From assembly GCF_036014015.1 (NCBI RefSeq), contig NZ_CP107905.1:62001-126000 (forward strand): 64,000 nucleotides of DNA, in the 5' to 3' direction. Of the stretch, positions 34,839 to 44,318 are shown one piece after another; position 1 is the first letter of the stretch, and every line of letters starts with the position of its first letter. Made by a program: the position numbers and the translations under genes. The stretch is from Streptomyces sp. NBC_00457. GTDB lineage: Bacteria; Actinomycetota; Actinomycetes; Streptomycetales; Streptomycetaceae. The notes under the pieces were generated by a model. It made no database searches and was not told the DNA's origin. It saw nothing but the letters and a program-made list of their open reading frames with translations.

Positions 34839-35306
34839 TCACCGCGGCGCCACCGCGCTCGGTCGCGGGTCGATGTCCACCGGCTCGAGGGACGAGCCCC
34901 AGGTGTAGGTGCCGGAAAACGGCAGGCGCCATTCGAAGCCGTATGTGTGGCCCGAATCCGAGGAGTCCTCGGGCGCCAGCGACGTCTTGTGGGAGTAGTA
35001 CTTGTGTTTCGGGTCCAGGCAGTCCCGCCAGGTGTACCACCCCGCATCGACGAAGAGGCCCCTGGCTGCGGCGCCGGAGGCCACGGGCTTCATCTCCCCG
35101 CCCCACCTGTACTCGCCGTCTGCCAAATAGATCCGGCGTTGGGTGCAGCTTTCAGGCATGCCGTTGCGTGGCTCGTGCGTCAGAAACTGGGTGTAGGTGT
35201 TGTAGGCCGTCGGTGCCGGGACCGCCACGGCGTTGCCCGGCGTGCTGAGGACGGTCACGCCGAGCAAGGCCATGACGAATAACGCAATTCGCGAAGTTCG
35301 CGCCAC
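34839..35306 (-). CDS. Secreted hypothetical protein
   Basis: The GTG at 35306, preceded by GGAAAGGAAACG, begins with a clear signal peptide (ARTSRIALFVMALLGVTVLS ending near NAVAVPA). The 155-aa precursor gives a mature protein of ~125 aa with two cysteines (ESCTQRRIYLADGEYRW and YTWRDCLDPKHKYYS) that may form a disulfide, and many aromatic residues. I do not recognise the family. It resembles in style the small secreted proteins near 42.5 kb and 55-56 kb. Confidence 0.65.
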   Translation of the reverse strand: MARTSRIALFVMALLGVTVLSTPGNAVAVPAPTAYNTYTQFLTHEPRNGMPESCTQRRIYLADGEYRWGGEMKPVASGAAARGLFVDAGWYTWRDCLDPKHKYYSHKTSLAPEDSSDSGHTYGFEWRLPFSGTYTWGSSLEPVDIDPRPSAVAPR

Positions 35307-35683
35307 GATCGTTTCCTTTCCGAGAGGACGGACCGGTGCGCCGGGGAATTGAGCCACGGGAGATTCCCCGGCACCCACGCCGCCGGTAGCTGCGGATGTT
35401 TCCCGCCTCAGGCGACATCCCTAGGTGTAGCGCAAGCCTGCCGGGACGGGTCCCGACCCGGGATTGGTGCTGCGCGCCGGCATCGAGGCCTGGGTCAGCT
35501 TGCAGCCCCCGACTTCCTGTCCTCGCGGATCTCGAAGTCCATCGCACCCCTTGAACTGGGGTGTTGCGACGACCACTAGCACTCAGGTTGAGGACACGGG
35601 CCGTTCGCATGTCCCGCTTAAGGGTTGATCCTCCCGCGACGCTCAGCCGAACGTCACGCCAACCGTCACGCTTCTTCAACCCG
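35307..35683. other. Gene-free stretch
   Basis: It contains the promoter side of the secreted-protein gene and otherwise low-quality open frames. No gene or clear repeat is seen. Confidence 0.4.
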
Positions 35684-35938
35684 ATGACCAGCAGCGAGAG
35701 TTGTGACACAGCTTCTCAACCTCAACACACTGACTTGACAGGGAACGAGGAATACGGCCCGGCCGTCGAGGGCGAGTGGGCCGTCCCGGGCACCGCCCAG
35801 GACCGGTACACGGAGTGGGTCGGGCTCTACGGCACCGACCCGGGCGTGGTGATCCGGCTCATCGAAGAGACCGACGGCCCCCAGCGCGTGCGCAAGACCT
35901 GGACAGTCCAGGGCAAGGTCGAGGGGCAGGCCGTATGA
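35684..35938 (+). CDS. Hypothetical protein, possibly a 5'-truncated gene
   Basis: The last ~55 residues (DRYTEWVGLYGTDPGVVIRL, then IEETDGPQRVRKTWTVQGKV) read as a real Streptomyces protein end. The first 25 residues from the ATG at 35684 do not, and no ribosome-binding site is evident. It may be the tail of a gene whose front was lost. Function unknown. Confidence 0.4.
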   Translation: MTSSESCDTASQPQHTDLTGNEEYGPAVEGEWAVPGTAQDRYTEWVGLYGTDPGVVIRLIEETDGPQRVRKTWTVQGKVEGQAV

Positions 35939-36008
35939 CCTGCCAGGGCAGGCTTAGACTCGAACGAGGTGAGGCCCTGGGCCACCGAGCGCTCAGCGAG
36001 CGGCGGTG

Positions 36009-36581
36009 TCACCTGAGTTCGACGGAGTACGAGCCTCCGGGGAACTCCCATCCGTCGGTGCCTTCGCCGATGTCCGCCACAATGACGTCGTCGACGAAGT
36101 GGTCCTCGAACTCGTCGTCGGTGAGCTCGCCAGCAGCCCAGAGTTCCTCGATCCCGCCCCAGTCGCCCCTGCTCGCGTCGATACGCAGGGGTGCGGCCCG
36201 CCGTGTGCCGCGCTCGCGTTCGTCGTCGCCCGTCTTGACGACGCCGCTGATCTCGAACTGACCGTCCTTGACGTGGTCCGGAATCGGGTCAGCGGGGACG
36301 ATGGCGACGTTCTCGTACGCAGTGTGGATAAGGTCGCGGTAGCTGCGGCGGATGTTGTACTCGGGATCGGACAGCCAGTTGAGCAGGGTCTTGGGCGTCA
36401 CGTCGAGGCTGGCCTCTTCCAGGGCCTGGTATCCGCGGTGGGTTCCGGTGAGCTGGCTGAGCTGGGCGTGCCAGTGCTTGGCGGTGTACGACGACAGCCG
36501 GTGCCGGGGCGTGACTTGGGAGCGCAGGAGGTCGTTGAGGGCGGCGCCCAGGGAGCCTCCGCGGCCGGTGGGTCCGGCCAT
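36009..36581 (-). CDS. Tpg-like terminal-protein candidate
   Basis: The 190-aa protein starts where the upstream Tap-like gene stops. Its centre, ASLDVTPKTLLNWLSDPEYN followed by RRSYRDLIHTAYENV, has the helix-turn-helix plus xxLIxxAY arrangement of Streptomyces telomere terminal proteins (Tpg), which are about 185 aa and are covalently linked to chromosome ends by a Thr or Ser. Size, position downstream of a Tap-like gene and the HTH layout fit. Overall sequence is divergent, so it may be a distinct Tpg class. The attachment residue cannot be identified. Confidence 0.55.
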   Translation of the reverse strand: MAGPTGRGGSLGAALNDLLRSQVTPRHRLSSYTAKHWHAQLSQLTGTHRGYQALEEASLDVTPKTLLNWLSDPEYNIRRSYRDLIHTAYENVAIVPADPIPDHVKDGQFEISGVVKTGDDERERGTRRAAPLRIDASRGDWGGIEELWAAGELTDDEFEDHFVDDVIVADIGEGTDGWEFPGGSYSVELR

Positions 36582-39106
36582 CAGTCGTCACCTTCGGGGA
36601 TGATCTCGCCGGGCTGGATGTACTTGGCCTTCACTTCGCCGAAGCCGGTCCCGATCGTGTACGTGGCGGGCGGCGTGCCGTCAGGCGTCCAGAAGACGGC
36701 CGCGTCGACGTTGCGCAGGGCGATGAGCGTGTGCCCGTCCTGGACGGCCCGGAAGGCTACCGCCCAGTGACGCACGGACGCCTCGGCGACCATGCTCATG
36801 CGCCAGTCGGGCCGCCAGAACGGGGAGCGTTGTTCCTCCCGCTTGGGCCACAGCAGCCGCAGGGCGATGGACAGCCGGGTCTTGTACGCCTTGTAGGGGT
36901 CACCGCCGACCTGGACGAGCTCGGTCCGTGCCTTGCGGGTGGCCTCGTAGAAGGGCTTGAAGAGGGACTCGTTGGCCTTCCCGGTCCATGAGTCGTGGAT
37001 GGTCGGCGCGGCGCCGAGGTGGCCGTCGCGGACGAGTTTCTCGAGCTGCTTGATGTGGGGGGTGGTGACCCACACGCGGCCCTGATCGTCAGGCCGCTCG
37101 ATGATCCGGCCCAGGGGGTGCGGCATGTCGGTGCGGGTCCACTGCGGGATGTCGATGAGGTAGATGCCGGCGTGGGTCTTGTCGAACGCCTCGAGGGCGC
37201 CGGTGTGCAGGAGCTTGTTCGGGGCGAGAGGGACGGCCGAACAGGCCGACGGGTAGCTGCCGTTGCGGTCGATCAGGCACATCACGCCGCCGCCGAAGGA
37301 GTCGGGCACGTCGAGCCTGTCGCGCCGGACGCGCTTTCCGTTTTCCCTGGTGTGGGCGACGCGCGTGCTGGTGACGTCGGGGTGGACCCAGCGGGGCTCG
37401 CCGTCCATGTCCTCGCTGATCAGCGGCCACGGACCGTTGTCCCGCTCCTCAAGGCGGATGACTTTGATCGGGTGCATCTTCGAGCGGTCCACCGCGTCCT
37501 TGAGGATCCTGAGGGCGGGGAAGACCGCGTCCTCGGGCTCGTCTTCCTCGTCCCCCGGTGCCAGGCCGTCCTCGTCGTCTTCCTCGGTGTCTTCTACGTT
37601 GGCGTCGTCCGGGACGTGCCCGGTGCTCGCGCCGGACTGGGGAGCGGCAGCGGCGGGCTTCCCGGCGGTGGCGTAGGCGCGCAGCGCGGCAGCGAGGCGG
37701 CGTCCCTCGGCGGTGTCCGGTAGTTGCAGCGGCGGCGCAGCCACTTGGGCCAGGGACGGCCCGAGTTCCGTAAGGGCTTCCTGGTCGCCATCGGTCAGTG
37801 CGGTGCGCAGCGCGGCCAGTACATGGGTGACGGAGGCTGGCAGCCCCTGCTGGGCACCGGACGTGTAGGGAAGCGCCGCCTCGGCCAGCTCCTGCTCCAC
37901 CGCACTGGCCAGGCTCCGCGCAGGGCCTTCGCCGCCCGTACCGCTGGCGGGGGCGATGCCGGCGTCGAGGAAGCGGGCGTGCAGCAGGTCGGGGCGCAGG
38001 TACGCCGAGCCGATCGCCCCGAAGTCGCGTTCCGCGACCGTCACCTGGACCGTGGAGGGGTCCTCGGCCGGCGCGAGCGTTACCAGGATGTCGGCGTCCA
38101 ACAGGCTCAGGAGCGTGGGATCGTCGCTGTCCACAATGGCGAGTACGGGGACGTGCAGGGAGCGCGCGAGACCGGCCAGGACCTGGGAGGCGTCAGGAAG
38201 GCGGTTCCCGGACAGCGGCAGGCGGGCGTTGTGGGCGGCCTGGAACCGGTCCACGACCACGAGCGCCAGATCCTCGACGTGTGGGGCGGTCTCCGCGATG
38301 GCCTCAGCGGTCAGGTCGCTGCCGTCGTCGATCAGCAGCACAGAGGCCTTCTGGCGCAGCTGCTGGGCAACCTGCTGCTCGTGCTCGGTGAGGTGACCCT
38401 GCTTCAGGCGCGGGTAGTCGCCGCCGGTCTCCGCGGCGAGGACCCGGCGGAAGATGTCGGCCCGGTTCGGACCCGACGCCGCGTACAGGACCTTGCGGTG
38501 GTCGACCAGCGCGGTCTGGCGTGCGGCAGCCAGCCCCAGCAGGCTTCCGCCCACGTTCGGGGCGGCCGCGACGAGCATCAGCCGGCCCGGCTGCAGACCG
38601 CCCGTCGCGGCGTCCAGCCCGGGCAGCCCGAACGTGGGGCCGCTCGGGCTGGAGGTGAGTACGGAGCCGATGGCGTCGCCGAGCGTGGCGAGCCTGCGGG
38701 GCGTCCTGTCGCGGTCCGGGTTGCCTTGGCTGTTCACCGCACCTCCTGCGGGCGCCGCGCCGGTGTGCGCGGCCGTGTCGGACGAGAGGGCACCTGAGGC
38801 GGTGTCGACGGGGAGCAGTATCGCGACCGGCGTGGTGTTCCGCCGGAGCACCTGCGGCTGCCCCTGAGCCGCCCGCGTGATGAGGTCCCCGAAGTCCTTC
38901 TGCGCCGCGCTCAACACGTGGGACGGGAACGCCTCGGCCTGCCGGGCTGCCGGAAGCCGGTCCAACGGCGCGAGCAGAGCGCGGTCCTGCCGCTTATGGA
39001 TCAGCGTCGTGACCCCGTGTTCCTCGGCACGCTTGACCAGGGCGTAGAGATCCTTACGGGCCTCGGTCGCGTTCACCGCGTTCTCGGCCTGCGGCGCCTG
39101 ACTCAC
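36581..39106 (-). CDS. Tap-like telomere-associated protein fused to Phd-like and RecA/DnaB-like domains
   Basis: The GTG at 39106 follows GGGAGGG; a TTG at 39118 is an alternative. The ~841-aa product starts with a Phd/YefM antitoxin-like segment (NATEARKDLYALVKRAEEHG ... ALLAPLDRL) and a second, weaker copy (SAAQKDFGDLITRAAQGQPQ). A DnaB/RecA-like domain follows (FGLPGLDAATGGLQPGRLML) whose Walker A is AAPNVGGSLLG without the Lys; Walker B-like VLLIDDGSDL remains. After an acidic linker, residues ~540-841 match the Tap C-terminus: CLIDRNGSYPSACSAV, MPHPLGRI, YKAYKTRLSIAL, WRPDWRMSMVAEASVRHWA and IALRNVDAAVF. Tap recruits terminal protein to telomeric single strands. The domain fusion is unusual. 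Confidence 0.6.
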   Translation of the reverse strand: MSQAPQAENAVNATEARKDLYALVKRAEEHGVTTLIHKRQDRALLAPLDRLPAARQAEAFPSHVLSAAQKDFGDLITRAAQGQPQVLRRNTTPVAILLPVDTASGALSSDTAAHTGAAPAGGAVNSQGNPDRDRTPRRLATLGDAIGSVLTSSPSGPTFGLPGLDAATGGLQPGRLMLVAAAPNVGGSLLGLAAARQTALVDHRKVLYAASGPNRADIFRRVLAAETGGDYPRLKQGHLTEHEQQVAQQLRQKASVLLIDDGSDLTAEAIAETAPHVEDLALVVVDRFQAAHNARLPLSGNRLPDASQVLAGLARSLHVPVLAIVDSDDPTLLSLLDADILVTLAPAEDPSTVQVTVAERDFGAIGSAYLRPDLLHARFLDAGIAPASGTGGEGPARSLASAVEQELAEAALPYTSGAQQGLPASVTHVLAALRTALTDGDQEALTELGPSLAQVAAPPLQLPDTAEGRRLAAALRAYATAGKPAAAAPQSGASTGHVPDDANVEDTEEDDEDGLAPGDEEDEPEDAVFPALRILKDAVDRSKMHPIKVIRLEERDNGPWPLISEDMDGEPRWVHPDVTSTRVAHTRENGKRVRRDRLDVPDSFGGGVMCLIDRNGSYPSACSAVPLAPNKLLHTGALEAFDKTHAGIYLIDIPQWTRTDMPHPLGRIIERPDDQGRVWVTTPHIKQLEKLVRDGHLGAAPTIHDSWTGKANESLFKPFYEATRKARTELVQVGGDPYKAYKTRLSIALRLLWPKREEQRSPFWRPDWRMSMVAEASVRHWAVAFRAVQDGHTLIALRNVDAAVFWTPDGTPPATYTIGTGFGEVKAKYIQPGEIIPEGDD

Positions 39107-39294
39107 GCACCCTCCCAAATACTCAACTCCCCACCATGATACCAGAATCCACTCATTTTGATCAGCTAAGTCATAACGTTCTCGGGGTAACTAACTCATT
39201 TATGAGGCTCTTTGATGTGAGTTGACGTCGGCCTTGGCAATGCTGATCGACAACCTGACGTGGCCCGGCAGGCAGTGACCTGACGCCGGAGCCG

Positions 39295-39430
39295 ATGAGG
39301 AAGGGGACTGCCTGCCATGCCCGGGCGGCCCTCCTCGGAGACGTCCTCAGGGGACGCGGCGAGATTGCCGAAGCCTGGCTCCGCCGAGCGGCAGAGAGCG
39401 GCGACCTCGACGCAGCCACCAGCTACGGCG
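39295..39430 (+). pseudogene. Short TPR/Sel1-like fragment
   Basis: The frame encodes ALLGDVLRGRGEIAEAWLRR then AAESGDLDAATSYGV, one or two repeats of the kind found in actinobacterial NTPase-TPR regulators. Flanking sequence does not continue it. The remaining sequence between 39107 and 39448 is low in GC near 39130-39200 and probably holds the promoter of the Tap-like gene. Confidence 0.5.
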
Positions 39431-39448
39431 TGGCCTCAAGATTGAGAA

Positions 39449-40000
39449 GTGGCCCCATGCGGGGAGAGCCGGAATGACCTTGCTGTGGTGCTGTGGAGGC
39501 GCCTGACGGATGCGAGTCCCGAGCCCAGGCTGATCTTGCTGTGCGGGCTTCCTGGCTCCGGGAAGACAACGCTGGCCAAACGCCTGGCGAGAGAGATTCC
39601 AGCGGTGCGCCTGTGTCCGGACGAATGGCTGGCGGATCTCGGTGTCGATCTGTTCGATGAACGAACGCGCGACCGGCTTGAGGGGCGGTTTTGGGAGCAT
39701 GCCCAGGACCTGCTGAGGCTCGGACAGACGGTGATTTTGGAGTTCGGTTTCTGGGGGCGTTCTGAGCGGGATGACAAGCGTTTGGCGGCGCGCGCACTCG
39801 GGGTTCCCGTTGAACTCCACTACCTTGCCGTGTCGATCGATGAGCTGTGCCGCTGCCTCGAAGTCCGCAGCCGGGAGGGTGAGCCAGGGACCGTCCCGGT
39901 CAGCCGCGAGCTGCTCGAGGAGTATGTGAAGCTCTTTCAGGCGCCCGACGATGACGAGTTGGGTCTTTTCGACGACCTGCCTCCGAGACGACGTGGATGA
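39449..40000 (+). CDS. P-loop kinase-like ATPase (COG0645 type)
   Basis: The 183-aa frame has a Walker A motif LILLCGLPGSGKTTLAKRLA, then VRLCPDEWLADLGVDLFDE and TVILEFGFWGRSERDDKRLA, the layout of small predicted kinases of the zeta-toxin/chloramphenicol-phosphotransferase group. The start may be the GTG at 39449 or a GTG near 39485. A terminal QAPDDDELGLFD is typical of the family. Substrate unknown; possibly resistance or nucleotide/sugar phosphorylation. Confidence 0.75.
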   Translation: MAPCGESRNDLAVVLWRRLTDASPEPRLILLCGLPGSGKTTLAKRLAREIPAVRLCPDEWLADLGVDLFDERTRDRLEGRFWEHAQDLLRLGQTVILEFGFWGRSERDDKRLAARALGVPVELHYLAVSIDELCRCLEVRSREGEPGTVPVSRELLEEYVKLFQAPDDDELGLFDDLPPRRRG

Positions 40001-40151
40001 CCGGACCCTTGTGATGCAGTCCGACCCTCCGGGGGCAGACCCAAGGTCGGCCTGCCGCGGCGTGCCCGGCGTCGTTTCGCTCTTCCGGGCCCGCGCCCCG
40101 GTCAGTCTGGTAAGGCGCCAGGTCGGCCCACGAGGGGTTGTCGTTCTCAGG

Positions 40152-41159
40152 TCAGCGTTCGATGAGAATGTTCGTGGCCACCGCGTCGTGCGTGACCCCC
40201 GACGGCTGATCCGGGTCGGAGGGCCACCAAGGAGCCGTGACCGCCGCCCGCAGTACGGCGCCGACGTCGTCGGACCTGCTTGGCTTGGCGTCGGCCGGCA
40301 GAGCGAGGCGGATCCGCACGGTCCGCGATTGACCGGGCTCGAGCTCGAACTCGTCCGTCTCCACGTGTGTTTGGCCTGTCAGGTCGGCCCAACGGCCCTC
40401 GCGGTTGATCGACCAGTGCACTTGTCGCATGGATTGGCTGATCTCTCCGGGGGCGAGGGAGATCGCGATGCGGAGGTGGGAGCGAGTGAGCTTGCCCGCG
40501 GCGTTGCGCACCCGCACGTACCACTCCACCGGCGTCCCGCCCTCGGTCGCCCGGAGTATCTGCGGGACCTTGACGGTGAGATGCGTGGGGTCGACGGAAA
40601 AACGCAGGCGCGTCGCGGATGCTGCCGGGTGGATATCCGCATAACCGGCATCCTTGGCCATCTCCGCGGCCACCGTGGTGGTCACGGCAGGAACCTTTCC
40701 ATCCACGTCGTCGATGCGCTGGTCAGCGGTGAACAGCCGGAAGTCGAGCTCCGTCCGTGCCTTGCCGCGATACGACAGCGGCACGATGGCGGCGAACTCT
40801 CCGTTGTCGTCCTGCTCGTTGGTCCACTGCAACGGCACATCATGCCAGGAACCGTTCTCGCGGATCTGGAGTTCGTCAGGGACGGTCCCGATGTAGAGCG
40901 CCACATGGCGTCGCTCGGCCTGCCCAGCGGTGAGACCCGCGACGGAGAGGTGGAGGGGCAGAGGCGGGCCCCCGGGGACCAGGGTGTTGCCGTCCGCACT
41001 GAGATGAATGACCGGGTGAGGTGCGGGTGTGGGCCCGCTCGCCGACGGACTCTTTACCGCCGACGCGGACTTCTGCTCCCCGCACCCGGCGAGCGCCGTC
41101 ATCGCGACAGCCGAGGCAGCCAACATGAGCGCTACAGCCGGTCTGGGTATTCGCGTCAC
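40152..41159 (-). CDS. Lipoprotein of unknown function
   Basis: The GTG at 41159 has CGGAGG 7 nt upstream. The signal sequence ends with a lipobox (MTALAGCGEQKSAS), so the 335-aa precursor should be anchored outside the membrane. The mature part reads as beta-sandwich domains (LYIGTVPDELQIRENGSWHD; FSVDPTHLTVKVPQI; RVRNAAGKLTRSHLRIAISL), including a region like signal-peptide-associated carbohydrate- or protein-binding folds. No catalytic motif is seen. Confidence 0.75.
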   Translation of the reverse strand: MTRIPRPAVALMLAASAVAMTALAGCGEQKSASAVKSPSASGPTPAPHPVIHLSADGNTLVPGGPPLPLHLSVAGLTAGQAERRHVALYIGTVPDELQIRENGSWHDVPLQWTNEQDDNGEFAAIVPLSYRGKARTELDFRLFTADQRIDDVDGKVPAVTTTVAAEMAKDAGYADIHPAASATRLRFSVDPTHLTVKVPQILRATEGGTPVEWYVRVRNAAGKLTRSHLRIAISLAPGEISQSMRQVHWSINREGRWADLTGQTHVETDEFELEPGQSRTVRIRLALPADAKPSRSDDVGAVLRAAVTAPWWPSDPDQPSGVTHDAVATNILIER

Positions 41160-41349
41160 GGTCAGTCCTCCGTGGCGGACTCTATCGGCGGCAGCGACCG
41201 GTAGGCAGGCCATCAGAGAATACGGGCGGACGCGGGGACCGTGGCACCGCGGACCAGGTGCCATACCGTCAGACGGTCAGACCGACAGCGAGACCTCACC
41301 GGGCACCACGAACGGCGCCGCCAGCTCCCGCAGCCCACCCACCCCGGTC

Positions 41350-41921
41350 CCCGTTAACGGGCACATGCGCACCACGATGAGCGCCGGCTACGCAGCTCGC
41401 GGCCGCGGTGGCATCCACGAGCTCCTCGTCATCGAGACCGCCCGGGCCACCGCCGACACGCTCACCACCCTCCACGACGATCTCGCCACCGGAGCGGGCG
41501 TCTCGGGGACGGCCGCCCGGCGGCGATCCACGCCGCCGCCCAGGCCTCGACGTTCGCCGGGTCCATCCGCACGCACCGCCAATCCCGGGACATCCTCAAC
41601 AACCCTGCCCTGACCGTCTACGACAACCCGCACGCGTTCCTGATGTGCGTCTACAACCGTGATCGTGCCCTGTGCCACCGCTTGGACATCGCTGACACCC
41701 CGAGCCTGAACCGGTGCCGACCGTCCTGCGCGAACATCGCGCGCAGTGGCCGGCACGCCGACGAACTCCTGCGGCACGCCCGGGCCTTGGAGAAACAGGC
41801 CGCCCCAGAGACGGTGCCGGGTCCGCTCGCCGACCGGCTCACCCAACGCGCCGGGCGCCTACGGAAACTTGCCGACCGCCACGATCAGGACCGCATCCAC
41901 TTCCAGGAGCCGACATCATGA
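41350..41921 (+). pseudogene. C-terminal fragment of a Tn554-like tyrosine integrase (TnpB type), frameshifted
   Basis: The coding sense starts near GHMRTTMSAGYAARGRGGIH and ELLVIETARATADTLTTLHD. It shifts frame at about 41520 and continues AIHAAAQASTFAGSIRTHRQ, TVYDNPHAFLMCVYNRDRAL and DRCRPSCANI-like sequence to the stop at 41921. This is the end of an integrase type common in Streptomyces mobile elements and usually followed by a TnpC-like gene, as here. The catalytic part is missing and one base is lost, so it is not functional. Confidence 0.7.
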
Positions 41922-41960
41922 GCCCCGCCCCCAGACGAACGCGACCGCATCCGTGCCGCG

Positions 41961-42377
41961 ATGGAACGCATCCTGGGCGATACCCCCGAGCACTCCAACG
42001 GCGCCCTGACGATCGTCGCGCTCGCGGTCGAAGCCGGTGTCCCGCGCAACGCACTCACACAACGGCACACCGACCTGAAGAACGAGTTCTACGACAAGGT
42101 CCGCGCCCGAGGCGGCACCCCGGACAGCGAACAGCGCCTTCGCAAGCAGGTCCGCCGGCTCAAGGAACTACGCGCTGCTGACGTGGAGGAGATCGCCCAG
42201 CTCAAAGCCGACGTCGAAGCCCTTGTCGGTGCCCTGCACCAAGCGGCAGCCGAGAACCAACTCCTGCGCCTACAGCTGACAGACCGTACGGCCGTGCTCC
42301 GTCCGCTGCCCTCTCAGCGTGAACCGGCGGCCGCCCGCTCGGAGAGCAGGCAACCCGAGACCCCATTCGAGCAGTGA
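41961..42377 (+). CDS. TnpC-like coiled-coil accessory protein of an integrase element
   Basis: From the ATG at 41961 the 138-aa protein includes EHSNGALTIVALAVEAGVPR, NALTQRHTDLKNEFYDKVRA and a coiled coil (RLKELRAADVEEIAQLKADV). It matches the TnpC-like helper encoded after Tn554-type integrases. The usual start further upstream (near 41919, with PPDERDRIRAAMERI) is out of frame by one base, so the gene is slightly damaged at its 5' end. It is probably an orphan. Confidence 0.65.
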   Translation: MERILGDTPEHSNGALTIVALAVEAGVPRNALTQRHTDLKNEFYDKVRARGGTPDSEQRLRKQVRRLKELRAADVEEIAQLKADVEALVGALHQAAAENQLLRLQLTDRTAVLRPLPSQREPAAARSESRQPETPFEQ

Positions 42378-42474
42378 GGCGCAGGCGGTGCCTGTGAACT
42401 CCAACTACTGCGGCCCCACCGGGACGCCCGGCGGGGCCGATGATCGTACCTGTCAGGACGACGCGGCCTCAGGC

Positions 42475-42813
42475 TCAGAAGGCTGCCTTGGCGTTGGTCG
42501 ACGAGAGGTCGCTCAGGTACCGGAAACGGAACAGGGTGCCGTCGTTGACGTCACTGGCGACCACCGTCCAATTGTCCCACGGGACCTGCGTGTAGTTGGA
42601 CTGGCAGTAGTTGAGTGTGTAATCGCTCTTGTAGAAGCAGACCTTGACGGACTTGCCGGTGTTGAGCCGGAGGTTGATGTCGGCGCAACGACTCGTCGTC
42701 TTGTAGACGGTGGGGGAACTCGGCTGGTAGTACTCGCCGTCCGGCTTCGTGAAGGTGACGGCTCCGCCGAGGCAAGTCGTCGCTGCTCCAGCACTGGTGG
42801 CCGCGACTAGGCC
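42475..42813 (-). pseudogene. Small secreted protein cut at its signal peptide by the IS4 element
   Basis: The frame encodes GLVAATSAGAATTCLGGAVT, the end of a signal peptide, then KTTSRCADINLRLNTGKSVK, VCFYKSDYTLNYCQSNYTQV and a C-terminal TLFRFRYLSDL. Four cysteines suggest a small disulfide-bonded exoprotein of about 85 aa. The IS4 element with its CGACTAGGCC duplication interrupts the signal peptide, and no signal-peptide start is seen on the far side. Confidence 0.65.
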
Positions 42814-44270
42814 CAATGCCGTTGCTTTAGCCTGCGGGCGTACGCTGCTGCGTAGTGCTTCCCGGGGGTGGTGCGGGTGTCTGCGGATGTCGGCGAGTTA
42901 TCGGGGCTGGGGCTGCTGACCTGGGTGTATCGGCCTGGGTTGGTGGATCGTGTGGTGGCCGCTTGCGGTCGTGGCGAGCAGCGCAGACGCCTGCTGCCAG
43001 CTCGATTGGTGGTGTATTTCGTGCTCGCCCTTGCCCTGTTCTCGCCGGCCCCGTATCTGGAGGTGATGCGGCATCTGGTCGAGGGCCTGCGGAGCCAGGG
43101 CCTGCTGGGCGAGTGGCGCATCCCTGCGAAGTCGTCGCTGTTTCGGGCTCGCCAGCGGCTGGGATCGGAGCCACTGCGGGTGCTGTTTGCCACGACCGCG
43201 AAGCCGATGGGCACCGAGACCACGCCGGGTTGCTTCTGGCGAGGGCTGCGGCTGCTGGCAGTGGACGGCACCTGCTGGGACGTGGCCGACAGTCCGGCCA
43301 ATGAGGCCGCTTTCGGCCGTCCCGGAAACAGCCGCGGCCACGACAAATCCTCCTTTCCTCAGGTGCGGATGGCCTGTCTGATCGAGGTGGGCACCCACCT
43401 CGTCCTGGACGCGGAACTGGCCGGCTGCCGCACCGGTGAAGTCACCCTGGTGGGCCGCCTTCCACGCTCCTGCCAGCCCGGCGAACTGGTCCTGGCAGAC
43501 CGGGAGTTCCTCGGCGTGCCGCTTTGGCGGGCCTTCACCGACAGCGGTGCCGATCTGTTGTGGCGGGTGCCCGCCAACCGCATCCTGCCCGTCGAGCGGC
43601 AGTTACGGGACGGATCCTGGATCTCCCGCATCCACGCCCACACCGACCCCGCGCACCGTGATCCGGTCACAGTGCGGGTGGTGGCCTATCAGCTGCACGG
43701 CACCAGCCGCGAAGGCGAGAACTACCGGCTGGTGACCACACTGCTCGATGCCCGTCGCTACCCCGCCCGCCAGCTGGCTGCGCTCTATCAGGAACGCTGG
43801 GAAGCGGAGGCTGTCTTCGCAGAGCTCAAGACTCATCAACGCGGCGCCCACGTCGTGCTCACCAGCAAGACACCCGACGGAATCCTGCAGCAGATCTGGG
43901 CCCACCTGCTCGTCCACCACGCGCTGCGTGAGCTGATGGTGAGAACCGCGGCCACCCGGGGCCTGGATGCCGACCGGATCTCGTTCACCGAAACCCTGCG
44001 CTCCGCCCGGCGCAGTGTGACCGTCACGCCGGGCAGTTTTTCCCCCTGAACTGCTGGTCAGAGCCCTTGTCTTGCTCCAGCACGACCTACTCGAACGACT
44101 CCTGCCGACCAGACGCCTGCGCAGTCAGCCCCGCGTCGTCAAACGCAAGATGTCCAACTACCGGCTCAAACGGGCCGGACACCGCACCTGGCCCCAACCC
44201 ACCCAGGCCGGTACCCGAGCAGTCCGCATTCAAAGACCCCAACCCGCAAACCCGTAACGCAACGGCATTG
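42814..44270 (+). mobile_element. IS4-family insertion sequence
   Basis: The 1457-bp element has terminal inverted repeats CAATGCCGTTGC(T/G)TTA and is flanked by a perfect 10-bp duplication CGACTAGGCC (42804-42813 and 44271-44280). Its transposase gene is frameshifted near the end. A relative is the remnant at 15420-15690. Confidence 0.9.
42868..44257 (+). pseudogene. IS4-family transposase with a +1 shift at a T5C5 run
   Basis: The GTG at 42868 opens 393 aa with LLAVDGTCWDVADSPANEAA (first Asp), ELVLADREFLGVPLW (second Asp) and LYQERWEAEAVFAELKT (the Y-(2)-R-(3)-E-(6)-K signature with the catalytic Glu). At about 44035-44045 the run TTTTTCCCCC is followed by TGA in frame. The other frame carries on PELLVRALVLLQHDLLERLL to HRTWPQPTQAGTRAV, the normal C-terminus. 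The catalytic part is intact and only the last ~70 residues are detached, so partial activity or recoding at the homopolymer run is possible. Confidence 0.8.
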
Positions 44271-44318
44271 CGACTAGGCCGTGTTTGAGATGTTGATCAA
44301 GGTCGTGAAGCGATCATG

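Noticed and set aside
42814..44270. Programmed frameshifting as certain explanation for the IS4 transposase
   Set aside because: The T5C5 run is suggestive, but one-base insertion in a homopolymer is an equally simple explanation.
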